DNA from: Branchiostoma belcheri
Lineage: Eukaryota; Chordata; Leptocardii; Amphioxiformes; Branchiostomatidae
Length of the DNA: 64,000 nt
Direction of reading: 5' to 3'
NCBI RefSeq assembly: GCF_001625305.1
Contig: NW_017804098.1
Span: 431,161-495,160, forward strand
The notes under the pieces: generated by a model
The model's database searches: none
What the model was told of the DNA's origin: nothing
Seen by the model: only the letters and a program-made list of their open reading frames with translations
Program-made: the position numbers and the translations under genes
In this document: piece by piece, positions 49,571 through 61,230 of the stretch
Layout: every line of letters begins with the position of its first letter
Position numbering within the stretch: position 1 is the stretch's first letter

Positions 49571-50596
49571 GTGACGATGCGCACATCGCGGTGGTCAAAT
49601 GTTAGCCCAGTTGTAAGATACTGACACACACCATCCTGAGTTTCCGCTACATTTTGATACATTTCGCGAAATGTCATAAAATTCGTTTCTTGGTATGAGA
49701 AACTGTATGAATGTGGCTACCACATGCAATATAATAAGTGATATGATACCATTCAATTATATACAAAAAGAGGAATTTAATACAAGGTTCTGACCATTCA
49801 AAAATTGTCAAATTTGAAGTCAATCGGTTTCGAACTCCTGCGTTCGATCCATGGAACCAAGGCAGCGCGTTCCATTTTTCGCGCCGCCAACAATGTTGCA
49901 ACTTTCAACCGCTGTTTGCGAAAGTTCATAAAAAGAAGTAATCAAGTTTTTTCGTCACAAACAGACTTTCTAAAACCCATTCCAAGTCAGACTTATATCA
50001 TGAAGACGCTAGAGAAAGTGGGATTCATGTGCAACTATACCAATGTCAGTACATATGCCCGATGTTTGTATATTTACAGTGACAGGTCATAGTGTGCGAT
50101 TTCTCCTTCAAAAATTAGGTCATGAAAAATCAACCTGTTGTTGTATTTGTTCATGCCCAAATTCCTTCTCTTATGTTTTCATCCGTAAAGTGGGTATCGT
50201 TTTGAAGCTTACTATTTGGTCGATATTCTTTCACTTTCTTTTTTTTCTATATAACTTTTAACAGAACATTTTTAAAGGCAAAGAAACTGTAAAGAAATTA
50301 CACTTTTCTCAAGGTCGAGCTGCAATACACATTGTGCAACTTCAAAACTAAGTACACAGGTGTCAAGCCAACATAACCATATTTCAGCCATATCTTACAT
50401 TACAGGTGAATTGGTTAGAACTAGTTGCAAAAGCTTGCGATTCGAACAAAAATCGTTGAGAATTCGACTGAATAAGCCCAACTTTCTATCGGTTATTACA
50501 TTGTAACAACTACAGGATCCCAAAAGAAACAACACACGATAGATGAGAGACGGTCTATACTTTATTAAACAATACACCAAATCGACGATGAAGTAG

Positions 50597-50624
50597 GGCA
50601 AACGGGTTTGCCCCCAAAAAAACT
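50597..50624. repeat. 28-bp direct repeat inside the element, copy 2
   Basis: This is the second copy, 1054 bp downstream of the first. The two could bound a nested insertion or be internal repeats of the element. Confidence 0.9.
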
Positions 50625-50937
50625 AAAGGGTACCTATCTCGAGTGGAATGATCTCCATCATACACGGTCAACTTTGAAACCTCGTTTCTCCAACAAACAC
50701 CACGGGTAATGTACATCTACGACCTTAAACGTGACGCCGGCCCTTCTTACATCTCACATTAACGTATGACAAGGAAGAACTTACGCAAATCGGAGTTACA
50801 AGCGAAACAGTAAACAGTAGCAAACTCTCGCGGATTCTCGCGGATCACATTACCTTGGAAAAGAAGCGCGAGATTTAAACGAGATCTTAGAGAGAGCTGC
50901 GCAGAACCGATGCGCATAGCGGTCTGCGGTTCGACTG

Positions 50938-51006
50938 CACAGAGGGGCTGACGATACCAGGGATGGTTGCTATGCAGTTGGACACACCCATCAACAGACT
51001 GGCATA
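50938..51006 (-). CDS. SLC17A5-like: SLC17 exon, upstream fragment split by insertion
   Basis: After a TTATTTTGCAG acceptor, this minus-strand piece encodes YASLLMGVSNCIATIPGIVS, then PSV, the eleventh membrane region of an SLC17 carrier. The ATIPG string resembles sialin (SLC17A5) more than the vesicular glutamate transporters. It joins in phase 0 to the preceding exon's HLDIAPQ, giving the family's NHLDIAP.YA signature. Beyond the CACA duplication the frame runs 16 codons into the transposon and meets TAA at 50887..50889. A transcript carrying it would lose the last membrane helix and tail, and the stop lies before downstream exon junctions, so nonsense-mediated decay is likely unless the element is spliced out or the allele is one of two. 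Confidence 0.92.
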
Positions 51007-53229
51007 CTGCAAAATAACACGTACCATTTATCACAAGCAAGACCTGCCGACATCACACATGACAGCTTATTCAGGTTGATTCAAACACTTCAGCAGAGAT
51101 CAAGGACACTATGATAACTGGGACAGACAAATCATTCAACCAACAAGTGATAACAGCAGGCTAAAGTCTGCTGAAATTATGGTATGTTATGATAAACTGG
51201 CAAAGAAAAAAATTAAAGCCATGGTAACTTAAAAACTGAACTATGTTTCCTCAGAAAACATGTAATGTTAGCTACGTACACAGTAGGTTGGTTAGGATGT
51301 ATTGGTCAGTCAATACAGCCATGTTCAACACTGCATTGTATTCATTATGTCCATTAGAATCATGCTTTAACATATATTAAAACTCGGATGACAGCAGAGG
51401 CAAAGAGACGGAAACGACAAGAGCGGCTCCTCCTCCCGCGACCGCCACCTAGTCTGACTTGCACAAAGTGCCCCCGACGTTTTTATACTTCACTAGGCCT
51501 GACCAGCCACCTAAGACATCGACACCCCCAGAACAGCTGAGGATGAGACGACACGAACCCAGATGCTCGGACCCGAGCTGACGACGCCAGACGTAGTATA
51601 CAGCAGAGTCAACATCTGTTATACCTGAGTGTTCAACTGGTCATGAAATTCTGATAGAAAAATGTGAGTTTGGACAAGCAATGCCCCCTGTCAGCCATGT
51701 GCAAACAACAGTTTTGTATTCACTTGTTTGACTCTTCTTGTTCTAGTCTTCCTAATCTGTTTTTATGATAATCCAAAGCATCAATTTTTGTAGGTACTGT
51801 GTTTTACTTTGTTGCTATTGGTCACTGACTTCATTTATCAAGTCTGCCTGTTATCTTTTGAAATAATGTTGTGATGAAATGCAGAAGTACAAGTCATTTC
51901 CCTGTGCATGCTCTTTTCAGATGGCCACCAAACTCATTATTTATGCAACAATACAACAACACCCACCTATTTCATCCCATACTTAAGCATGGCATTAACA
52001 AGATTAGCCCTACAGACCATTGACCTTTCCCTGAGGAAGCCATCATGTATGACACATCGCATTATCACAAACTCACGTCATTGTTGGGTGGATTACTATC
52101 AGCGATCAATTTACAAAATGAAAACATGTTTTATTCAAGACACGTAACAGCCCTGTGAATAAGACTATGCACTAGATACACGTCAGTTTTATTCAGATCA
52201 GTTGAGCTTTTCTTGAAGGACAACAAAGTGTGTCTTTTGCTTCAAACTGGTGGTCAAAAGGGCAGGAGAAAAACTGTAACATTAATAATCATGTCAATAA
52301 AATATTGCAGATAATTTTCACAATGTTCATGTGCATTAGCAACAGTATTCATGCCATTAGACATTGACAAATTTGGGCATTATTTCTAAAGTGTTTTCCC
52401 ATAATATTGTACACAATGCACACTTGTAGTAATTAAGAACAGGAGATAACAGTTTCTTCCACATGGCATCAAACAGGTGCAACAAGTGTGACACCATCAT
52501 GATACATGTATACTTATTATTCATGGTCAAGAGTGTTGGACAAAGCCTGCATATCCTCATTGTGATCACTTCTTTTGTTGTTGGGCCCAATTAGCCTATT
52601 TCTTTGAAAATGCCAGAGTGATTGCCTTATTAATATTTCATTGGAGACCAATTTTGAGCAGCACACTTTACCTTGAATATACAAAAATGATGTCTACTTC
52701 CATCTGTTATGTACCATACCCAATAGATACTGTAACAGTTTCTCCTGTCCTCTATTAATAGATTTTCACAGCTGGATGCAGAAATGAGGTGGGAAATTGC
52801 TAAATCATTGCAATACATGACAGGGTTGATAGCTATTCAAGAAAATGCATGTTATTTCAAAGAACCATTTGTGGTTTCCAAGAAACTGACCTTGATCACA
52901 TAAAGAGATGTGTCCATAAACCCAGAAAATAAATCTAATGGAGTAAAAGTAGCTCCAAATAGGCTGGAAAAATTTGAACATAAAAGAAATATGTCCTACA
53001 TGTATACAGCAATCATGTTACATTTATGACATCTAAATTAATTGCTTTGTGACATTTTCGTTCTTTATTAAGTTACTTTGTTGTTTTACCTATCTTTCTT
53101 GTCTGTCCATTTCTTTAATTATGTAAATTGTTACGAAATCAATCCAGATAGATTCAATCCAGAAAATAACAACAAAGTACATGTATAGCAATATCCTGGA
53201 ATTTATAGTGGATGTAATATGTGACTAAC
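51007..53229 (-). other. SLC17 intron with a retroelement remnant
   Basis: This is a minus-strand intron from CACAG|GTTAGT to TTTTGCAG. It is AT-rich with few CpGs, apart from a patch at about 51384..51600 that carries a LINE-like remnant. No other exon is recognised. Confidence 0.8.
51384..51600 (+). mobile_element. Truncated LINE-like 3' end with zinc-finger motif
   Basis: A 50-codon frame at 51388..51540 ends in a C2H2-like motif, CTKCPRRFYTSLGLTSHLRH, followed by RHPQNS and stop. A Cys-x2-Cys...IGL.SH.R.H motif of this kind is typical of the extreme C-terminus of ORF2 in several animal non-LTR retrotransposons. The patch is CpG-rich in a CpG-poor intron and lies opposite to the host gene's strand. 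No reverse transcriptase domain is present, so this would be a 5'-truncated copy. The exact ends and any target duplication are not clear. A stray zinc-finger exon is a less likely reading. Confidence 0.55.
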
Positions 53230-53375
53230 CTGTGGAGCTATGTCCAGGTGATTGACACTGAAGCCCGACCATGCCAGCCCTCCTACACCGATGGCAACTG
53301 TCAGACACGATATGGCTGCCACTGCATCATGGGTGAAGCCCACCGCTGTCATGAAAATGGCCTGAATCACAAAGG
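53230..53375 (-). CDS. SLC17A5-like: SLC17 transporter, exon with NHLDIAP signature
   Basis: This exon encodes two bases of a split codon and then 48 residues beginning FVIQAIFMTAVGFTHDAVAA and ending WSGFSVNHLDIAPQ. The GF.VNHLDIAP signature is diagnostic of the SLC17 family, proton- or sodium-coupled carriers of organic anions such as sialic acid or glutamate in lysosomal, vesicular or plasma membranes. The exon spans two membrane helices. Its edges are TTATTCAG (acceptor) and CACAG|GTTAGT (donor, phase 0). Upstream exons encoding the first eight or so helices were not found before the window end, so the preceding intron is at least 10 kb or those exons were missed. The substrate cannot be told from this part. 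Confidence 0.95.
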
Positions 53376-56300
53376 CTGAATAAGAGAAAAAAAATCATTA
53401 GAATTTTGCAAAACTCAATTGTCACTAACTGTCTAAGACAACATGAAACCAATGATAATGAAATACATGTACAACAGTTCCTGAAAATAGTCAAACATGA
53501 TAGGCATTGTTCAATGAATGAAGTCATTTGGACCAAAAATAACATTCTTTTGAGAGGCACAGCTGAGTTGTCAAGTGATGCATGTGATTGTGACTTTAGT
53601 TATAGTCAACATGTAGGTTAACATGAAGAATCTTTGAATGTGGGAAGGGCCATGACAAGCAGGTAGGTGTGCCACACTGACTGGTGTGTTGGTGACAGGT
53701 GGTCATCCGTTTAGCTCATTTGTTGAAAAGAGTCTGAAAACCCTTTTGACACTACCTTATATAAAGTAGCATAGATCCCAGTAATTCTAGAAAAAAAAAT
53801 CTGAAAAAGGCCACTTCATCGGACATTGGAGAAAAGTTCATTCAAAAGTAGTCAATTACTGAAGGAAGGGAATGTATGTTACTAACGTTATTGGTATAAG
53901 CACTTCAGTGCACTTAACTTAACCTGCACTCCCACCTTCAACTTTAAGCTTCCTCAAAGTCAGGTTCTCCTGTTGACCTGAGGAAAATACAGTGTTGACC
54001 TGCTGGGTTCGATTACGAGTGGAAATTTTTCTTGTATTTGAGTACTCTCAGTTCACAGTCAAGTGGGGAGAAAGCTCTTCAGGAAACATTCTAAAGCTGT
54101 ACTTATGAAACACTGCTCCTCAATCCTTACAGATCGATTTTTGGGATCGAAAGTACTCCTGATGAGCGTACAGAACTTTTCTAAACTCTGCATTAAGAAT
54201 TCACATTTACTTTGGCCTGGAAGTTTGGCAGTACATGAAGAAGGGATATTGGATGTAACAACTTTATCTGTGATACTTCTTTTTCTGTTAGGAAGTTTCT
54301 AAATGGTAATTAATGATAGTTACGCATGCTAGGTGAACTGTGGCTTTCTGGCATGGATGGTAAATGAGTAATTAAACAACAAACTGAAAGCATTCTGTTC
54401 ATGGAACATGTAACGTTATGGAAAATGTATAACCAAAAGCTTGTATTTGCTTAAATGTTTACTCATCATTGGGAAGGGGATGTCATCAAAATTCCAGGGG
54501 GCAAGGTCAGTCTTATGTAGATGCCAACTTTACAACAGCCTTGTATTTTGGACAAGATCACAGATATTTGCAGCTATCATCAGTTTAACGCCATAGTCTT
54601 TTTGATATTGGATGAACCTGTGGTTTTGACATGATACTACTAATAGTTTTAGGAGGAGACTCCACATCTTGTAGTAAGTTTGCCAACTCATCTTTTATGA
54701 CAGAAAATTGTAGAAGATTCCCTGGACCAATCCTCACTAGAATATCCTGGCAAAATGAGATCATTTAAATTTTAATGGATGCTGTTTTTACTTCCTCTTG
54801 GACCTGTCTAATCACCTATATTGTTTCTTTGATTCCAAGATGTCTGCAGAAAAATGACTTTATCGAAGAGCGGGGCTTTAACAGGAAGCCACCTCCCTGT
54901 AATAACCTGCTGCAGATCACACAGTATGGAAGTCATCAACCATTGTAATGCATTGCTCTTCCACTTGCACATTGACTTTTGTAATTCCCCTCATTCTGTC
55001 CTTAATCCTGCCTGCACCTGATACAATGGGGCTTTGCATTAAGACCTACCTTGGTCACTTCCAGAACCCATTCCTGCATCGGCAGATTTCACAGATGGCT
55101 TCCCATCAACAGACAACCACTCCTGCCCAATCTCTCCTGCATTAGCCAGGGCGTGGGGATCAATAGTTTTCGATTGCCCACCCAGTGCTATCGGACATGT
55201 TCCCCCATTGAACATGTTTTCATTTCCCCTCGACATTTCCATTCATTAGAACAGGACCCCATTAATTGAGGCTTGTCCCCAGGAAGGCATGCTCTGGCTC
55301 CCTGTCTCTGCAGTGCAATATCAGGCGTAATTGCCTGTCTTCATCGGACATTTGCCTTTGATCTTGTAGAATAACAGCATTGATTTTCCCCTCCCAATAA
55401 GACAAGTAAAGCAGCGGCTTCCTTACTCCACCGATATGCAGGAAATCTGCTTGTCAGCATTACAGCTGGTCTAAGCGGTTTTTGCTCTGCCCCTGATCAA
55501 TAGCTGTCACCTGGCAGCAGAGTTGCCACTCTAGAGCCAGTTTCCGCTATCTCTCCACCACTGCTTGCCCTATAATTACGACTTATTGGACCCATAAAGA
55601 ACCAGAGCCTGGGATAGTTAGCTCAAAGTGATGAACACACAAGATTAGCAAACAGCATTAATCCACTCCTGGCCTGAGTACGTTACCATCTGGGAAACTT
55701 GATTGGATTGTCTTATTACGGGAAAATGGTTGCTCATGAACAAAGTTCTTGCCAATCGGTCAACCAAATTTATTTGCAGACCTACCAAGGTTGAGAAAAA
55801 GCCACATTGCACACATTTACATAAGCACCATTTAACATGACTTACAAATGATAGACTGAGCACTCTTCTTTCCAAGTTTCAAGGAAATTTGGAAGCAACT
55901 TTTCATTTAGATGAATGGAGGACTAGTAAGTACTTTTATCTTCCAATGAAAAATAAAGTGGAGAAAATCATTTGGAACATATAATCCTATTATGGACATT
56001 CTCTCAAGATACCCAACTCATTATCCTGACATATGTATGAAAATGGCTGGACCAACAGCACAAGCTGATTACAGTCATTTACTTGGACATTCCAATGCAA
56101 TTTCACAACCAGCTTTATTTTTTGTATACAATTTTTTCTGACAACCCCTAAAAATCGAAGTGATTTGTGTTAGGTTAGAAGAAGGGGCAGCGACCTACAA
56201 TGTAACTGTGCCACTATTATAGCGTTTGAATTAAGTTAACAGTTTAAAGAGCAGGAAAGCTATATGGGTCAATGGTTTAATGGTTTGCAAATTTGGCTGA

Positions 56301-58020
56301 CTAGCCCATAGAGCCTGGTTGGGACACATAGCACAGTATTCTGATATTTCAGCCTAGTATGTCCATTGACCCTGAGGGAGTGCCTGAGAAAGCTCAGGGG
56401 TCACAAAAAATTTGTTGTTCAATTAAAGTAACTTGACCTATGCAAGTCATAATGACCCCACCGCAACCATTAAGCGACTCTTTCGATCCAGCACTACGGG
56501 TTCCAATCTGTGGGAACTGTGCAAGGGGGACATATCTGTAGTGTTATCTCTGTCCTACCCACCAAATACAGGTCTCAAAAGTCTGATACATGGAACAGAT
56601 AAGGGGGTGGAAGGAAGGAAACTGTAACAACTGACACAGAGATAAGACTGACATTTCCTCTTACTAGTCCAGTGATGTCAGCAGATTGTCCACAAGGTGT
56701 GGTAATGTTGCACTGACATAGAAGGTTTTGGAGAGGTGTGATTCAACATTTGATGATAGAGCATACCAGGGATTACTTGTTATATGTATTCAATGTATTC
56801 CAGTCAATCTTTTAGAAATTAAAAATGTTTTGATGAGAAAATTCTTTCTGGGCTGTTTTCTGGTGTTAACTGAAGAAAGCAAGAAATGATGAGCTCTGCA
56901 AAGCACCCTTTCCTGTTCGAGCTAATAAGCCCAAAGCACTTTGCAGGTCTTTTGAGCAATACACCAATTAGTAGGACTTAAGTACATGTACCTTCTTCTC
57001 CTCCCTTAACTGACTCAGAAGTGTGTGGGGCAAATCAAGTTACACGGCACATCAAATTTTTGATTGCACAAATCATAGGTGAAGGAATTGCTTCATTTTT
57101 GTACACCTGGTAGACAACATTTGGACACATTTCTTCTGGTGTGAAATAGGCCTGGGGATGTTCACATTGTTGACATGTAGCAAAAACAGCAGTAAAGAAA
57201 AAAACATGTAGTTTAAAATGTAAGACTTACTCAGAATTTTTTTACATTGTACTTTTGCAGGAATATTTTGCCCTGGATACATTGGGACCAATTGCAGAAG
57301 ACTGTTCATTCGAAAAACTGGTCCTCAATTCTCTTTCAACACAAAACTACAGTATACCTCTTGTTATTCATCAATCTTCGTGGATTCAACAATGTTTCTC
57401 CATACATCATTTTAAGCTAAACTTCACCTTTTTAACATGGCAAAAGTGTTCCCTACCAACAAGCTCACTTCCCTTCCAGAGAAGTGTTTTGTCATCATTC
57501 TAAAGTCTTCCTTGTGTCTCAAAACCATTGCCAGAATTGGCCTGTACTTTCTAATTACCACAGGGTCTAGGGGCCCACAGATCTCCCTAATTAAGGTGGA
57601 GACCTTGTTTCCTGACTTGTGGTTTTCCCTATAACAAGGTTTATCTTGATTCTGTCCCTACATGACCTCTGTCACCTAACATTACAAGACAGAGATGTTT
57701 TTTCTATTTTTCTCTACTACAGGGATGTGTCTTTGTCCTTACATGACCATTTCCCAGCTTGGTTTGTCTGTTCTAATGAGCTTTCCAATTGACTGGTCAG
57801 TCCATTTGTCCCACCTTGCTTCTTATTTCTGCTCTTCACCCCCAGGATACCCATTTGTCTCTGTATCCTCTACTCTTCCCTTCCTTAATTTGCTCTCAGA
57901 GGGCCTGCAGTATTCCACTGCTACTCGGGATGCATGGTTAGCATTCTTTCCTAGCGAACAATTGTCCCCATGTTTCTTCATACTCTTACATACATAAAGT
58001 AACTTTTTGCTAGCATTTGG

Positions 58021-58110
58021 TTCAAGTCAAGTCAAGTCAAAGCCTTTATTTTCCTTCGAATGCTTGTTCGGCACAAGGCCGCTTTTCAACAAGGTCGAAG
58101 TTGAGGGGAG
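58021..58110 (-). mobile_element. Retroelement 3' tail ending in (CTTGA)n
   Basis: Read on the minus strand, the sequence runs through a CpG-containing segment into AATAAAGGCTTTGACTTGAC and further CTTGA units. A polyadenylation-like AATAAA just before a pentanucleotide tail is the usual 3' end of certain LINEs and SINEs. Only the end is recognisable; the 5' extent is unclear. Confidence 0.45.
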
Positions 58111-61100
58111 GGGTCACGGATAAGAACCAAATCTATACAAACATAAATAATAAGTAATTAAATCAATACAATAAGTAAATGAATAAGTTCACAAATAAAT
58201 CATTAGGTTAGAGAAGGCAAATAATAATTGTTGCCCAGACATCAATTTTTTCAACACAAGCTGCTCTCTGCCCTCTGTGGGTGCCAGTCCCCCAAGATGA
58301 CAACAAAACAAGGCAGCTAAGCAGTATCTATCATTACTACATCGTATGTGTTACTAATTAGAGGAAGGTGAAAATTATGCTCATATGAAAAGAGACAACA
58401 GTTATCCGGTAACATGGATAAAATGCTCTCCAATGAGGAGTACAAAAAATATACCATAAGTCAGAGGATTTATCTCTTGGTAGTACTTTGAAAGATAATA
58501 AAAGGTTGGTGTAGTGTGCCTGTCCATCACATGACCAGAAAAGTTTCATGCCAATTAGCCAGAGGGAAAAGTTGGGAGGCGAAGTCTCCTGTGTTCTGGC
58601 TCTGACCGCAGAGCTGGCCCACACTTCCTGACAGTTTCCTGAATGGATTGTTCACCAGACCAATACCAATTGTCCACTGCTACGGCCAACTGGCCCTCAG
58701 GTGCAGGGAACGGATACTCTGGGACAATCAGCCGTCACTCTTGGCCGCGGTACATTGACTACACACATTAACCCTCACGTATTATATATGCCCAGGTTAA
58801 TAGTGGGTAATGAAGGCTATACAGTATAGTGATTCACAAGAACCTCTGACCTTGGCACAACAGTAAGGGATAATTGCAGGTAAATGGAAGGGAAAATTGA
58901 GATTTACCTTGGGAGTTCTTCGCTGTGCCCTTGGGTGCCGTGAGGGGCTTTACGTGAGGGTCGTTTCACTTTGGTAGATTGTGGTATAATTCTTGGGTGA
59001 CTGGTACTAAGGGCTCAATCCATATGCATGTCACATGGAGAGTAAGCTACATGGATACATTGCTTTCCTCCATGTCTCAGAGACATTATGTAGAGGGCAG
59101 TTTGGATTAGTACGATATATTTGACATTTGAACAAGGCCTGACTGAAGATTCAGTGAATCACAGACCCTATCAGCCAACTTTGATGTAAAAGTTACCACA
59201 CCGACATGATAACATGTACTCTTTCTTCTTCATCACCAAACAGATAAATAAAGCGTTACATATTCCTGGAGGTCACGTTTCATTAGTGTTTCCAGATAAA
59301 TCAATTGCTTAAATCATGACCTCTCCATCAGCTCAGTATAAAGTTACAGCTTTCAACTTCCAAGCACCCTTCGTAACTTTCTTAGTCTACAAAGTTTTGT
59401 TGCTCTGAATCGGCAGGGTAGATTTTTTACATCAACAAAAATGATTTATTTTATCAGCAGGTATGTTTTCCCCCAGAGGATACTATAGATTTGTTGGAAT
59501 TGTCAGAAACACATGGCTAACATCACTTTAAAAGGTATTCATATCTTTGTATACATGGAAATTTCAAAGACTGCACTATATTTTCTATTGCCTCTGAACA
59601 AATCATAGTTGTCCTCTCAAATCATTTAGTCTAATTACTAACAAGCTTTAACATTTCATCCTTAGATTAGTCAATTTAAAAAGTTACATAAAGAAAGGAA
59701 GCACAAGATACCAGCTGCCAGCAAGTAGTAAACGGAAATAAAACATAGTTATCCACTCAAACAAGACTTCAAGTTCAAGGCGGATCTTTTCATTACCATT
59801 TAGCTTTACCTAAAACAGAGGTAATTAGCCCCAAATGGACAAAACCAGTCCTGCCACAGTGATAGGTTCAGCCCTGGAGAAGAAAAGATATTGAAACAAA
59901 TGGGAGGCCAGATAACAGGACACTACAACATGTACTTTTGTTGGAAGGAGAGGATGATCAATGGACACAGGTAATGAGGATTATATGGCAGTACAGGAAG
60001 ATAACCAAAGAAGGCTAATAAGGGGATGGGGACCCGTAGCTATCTCATTACATGGTACTCTAAAGCTAGAAGCACGGGTAAACGAGAGTCCTGGGAACTT
60101 GGAACTGGGGCAAAGGCTTATCAAAATACTCGTCTGGAGAAATGTATCCCAGAGGTACTCGCCCAAGGGACTGTTACTTAGGCTTCACAGGATAGGAAGT
60201 TTGCACAGGAGAGTCCTGGAGGTTTCCACTGAAGTCAATACTATTACCTGCGGGTTACAATCCGGGCAGTACACTTACACAAGTAGGAGACAGACCATGT
60301 ATTACAAAACTTGTTAGAAATCAATCTGAACTTTTCTTAAGATCCTCCTGATACCCATTATGATATTCAAGTTTTATAGCATACTAAATAGTATGGTTTT
60401 ATTTTCTATCTTGACCCACTGCTGAATGCTAATTTCATGTACATTACATACAATTACAGTATTTTGTTTAGAATCAAGTAGCTTTTTAATTCTTTGCATA
60501 AAAACATGATTGATGTTGTCTGTCCATGGTGCTGAAAGTGAAGTGGTGAACCCGATAAAATGATTCTGTGGATGAAGCCTCAGCCTCAGACTAAAAAAAT
60601 CTCAAAGCATCGGTCAAAAGTTCTTTTACTACTACTACAGTAACTGTAATTTCCAAAGACAGCCCCAGTACCCCCTATTGATTAAGTGCCAGAGTTACAG
60701 TGAGACCTCCTCCATTGGACCTGACCTTGTGTGATGGTGTCTTTGACATACCGCTGACTCAGGGCTTCTAAAAAGGATGCTCTTCTAGTGCCTATCTTTT
60801 CTGAAATCGATACTGTGTCTGTAGACTGATAGTTGTATCTGTGCAGTCTTCATTTTACTTTTTTGTTTGTTTGAAGATTCTCATGTTGCAAATACGGCAC
60901 AAATCCAGACACCAGGTTTCAACTTCATAAAACAGAATGTTCAATACATAGCTAGATTCTCTTCTTCTTTCCTCCAACCATGACAACTAATATAAAGTAA
61001 TATTGAGCATCAGAGTTTCATTTCACTTGATTATAAGTCCAACCACTACCTGATAGACTTTCAATGCCACCACATGAAAACTGTTGATTGTACAATAAAA

Positions 61101-61211
61101 TGTAAATGTATATCTGATGACCGATGAAAGCTCATTTGTCATATAGGTGTTTTCCATGACCAGTGGCAGATTTACCAGCTACAGTAATTACTTGAGCTGA
61201 CCATCCTTTCC

Positions 61212-61230
61212 TCAATCAATCAATCAATCA
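61212..61230. repeat. (TCAA)n microsatellite
   Basis: There are about 4.7 perfect TCAA units. This is a simple repeat in the SLC17 upstream intron or flank. Confidence 0.9.

Larger units (their letters stand above)
49180..50937. mobile_element. 1758-bp DNA transposon-like insertion in an SLC17 exon
   Basis: The element begins CAGTCGAACCGCAG and ends with its exact reverse complement (50924..50937), a 14-bp terminal inverted repeat. A subterminal TCTCTAAGAT is also mirrored, at 49214..49223 and 50884..50893. Both ends abut CACA (49176..49179 and 50938..50941), a 4-bp target duplication. The interior has no long frame or recognisable transposase, so it is probably non-autonomous. It carries a 28-bp direct repeat (49543..49570 and 50597..50624) and a 9-bp-stem hairpin at 49403..49423. 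CpG is frequent inside and rare outside. A 4-bp duplication occurs in several superfamilies (for example Chapaev, Ginger and Sola1), so I leave it unclassified. Confidence 0.9.

Noticed and set aside
49429..50092. Two frames of 82 and 95 codons inside the transposon, possibly transposase
   Set aside because: They lie on opposite strands, show no catalytic motif of any transposase family, and are too short.
50759..51040. 93-codon minus-strand frame across the exon-transposon junction
   Set aside because: It is in a different frame from the SLC17 exon and only arises from the junction sequence.
54000..54020. GGTTCGATTA string suggesting a tRNA
   Set aside because: The flanking bases do not form an acceptor stem or D-arm.
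55039..55242. Minus-strand frame with a good donor-like AAG|GTAGGTC, considered as an upstream SLC17 exon
   Set aside because: The peptide is hydrophilic and has none of the membrane helices or motifs expected for the preceding part of an SLC17 protein.
59961..60317. 118-codon plus-strand frame
   Set aside because: No known motif, lies in the CpG-poor SLC17 flank, and has no splice or promoter evidence.
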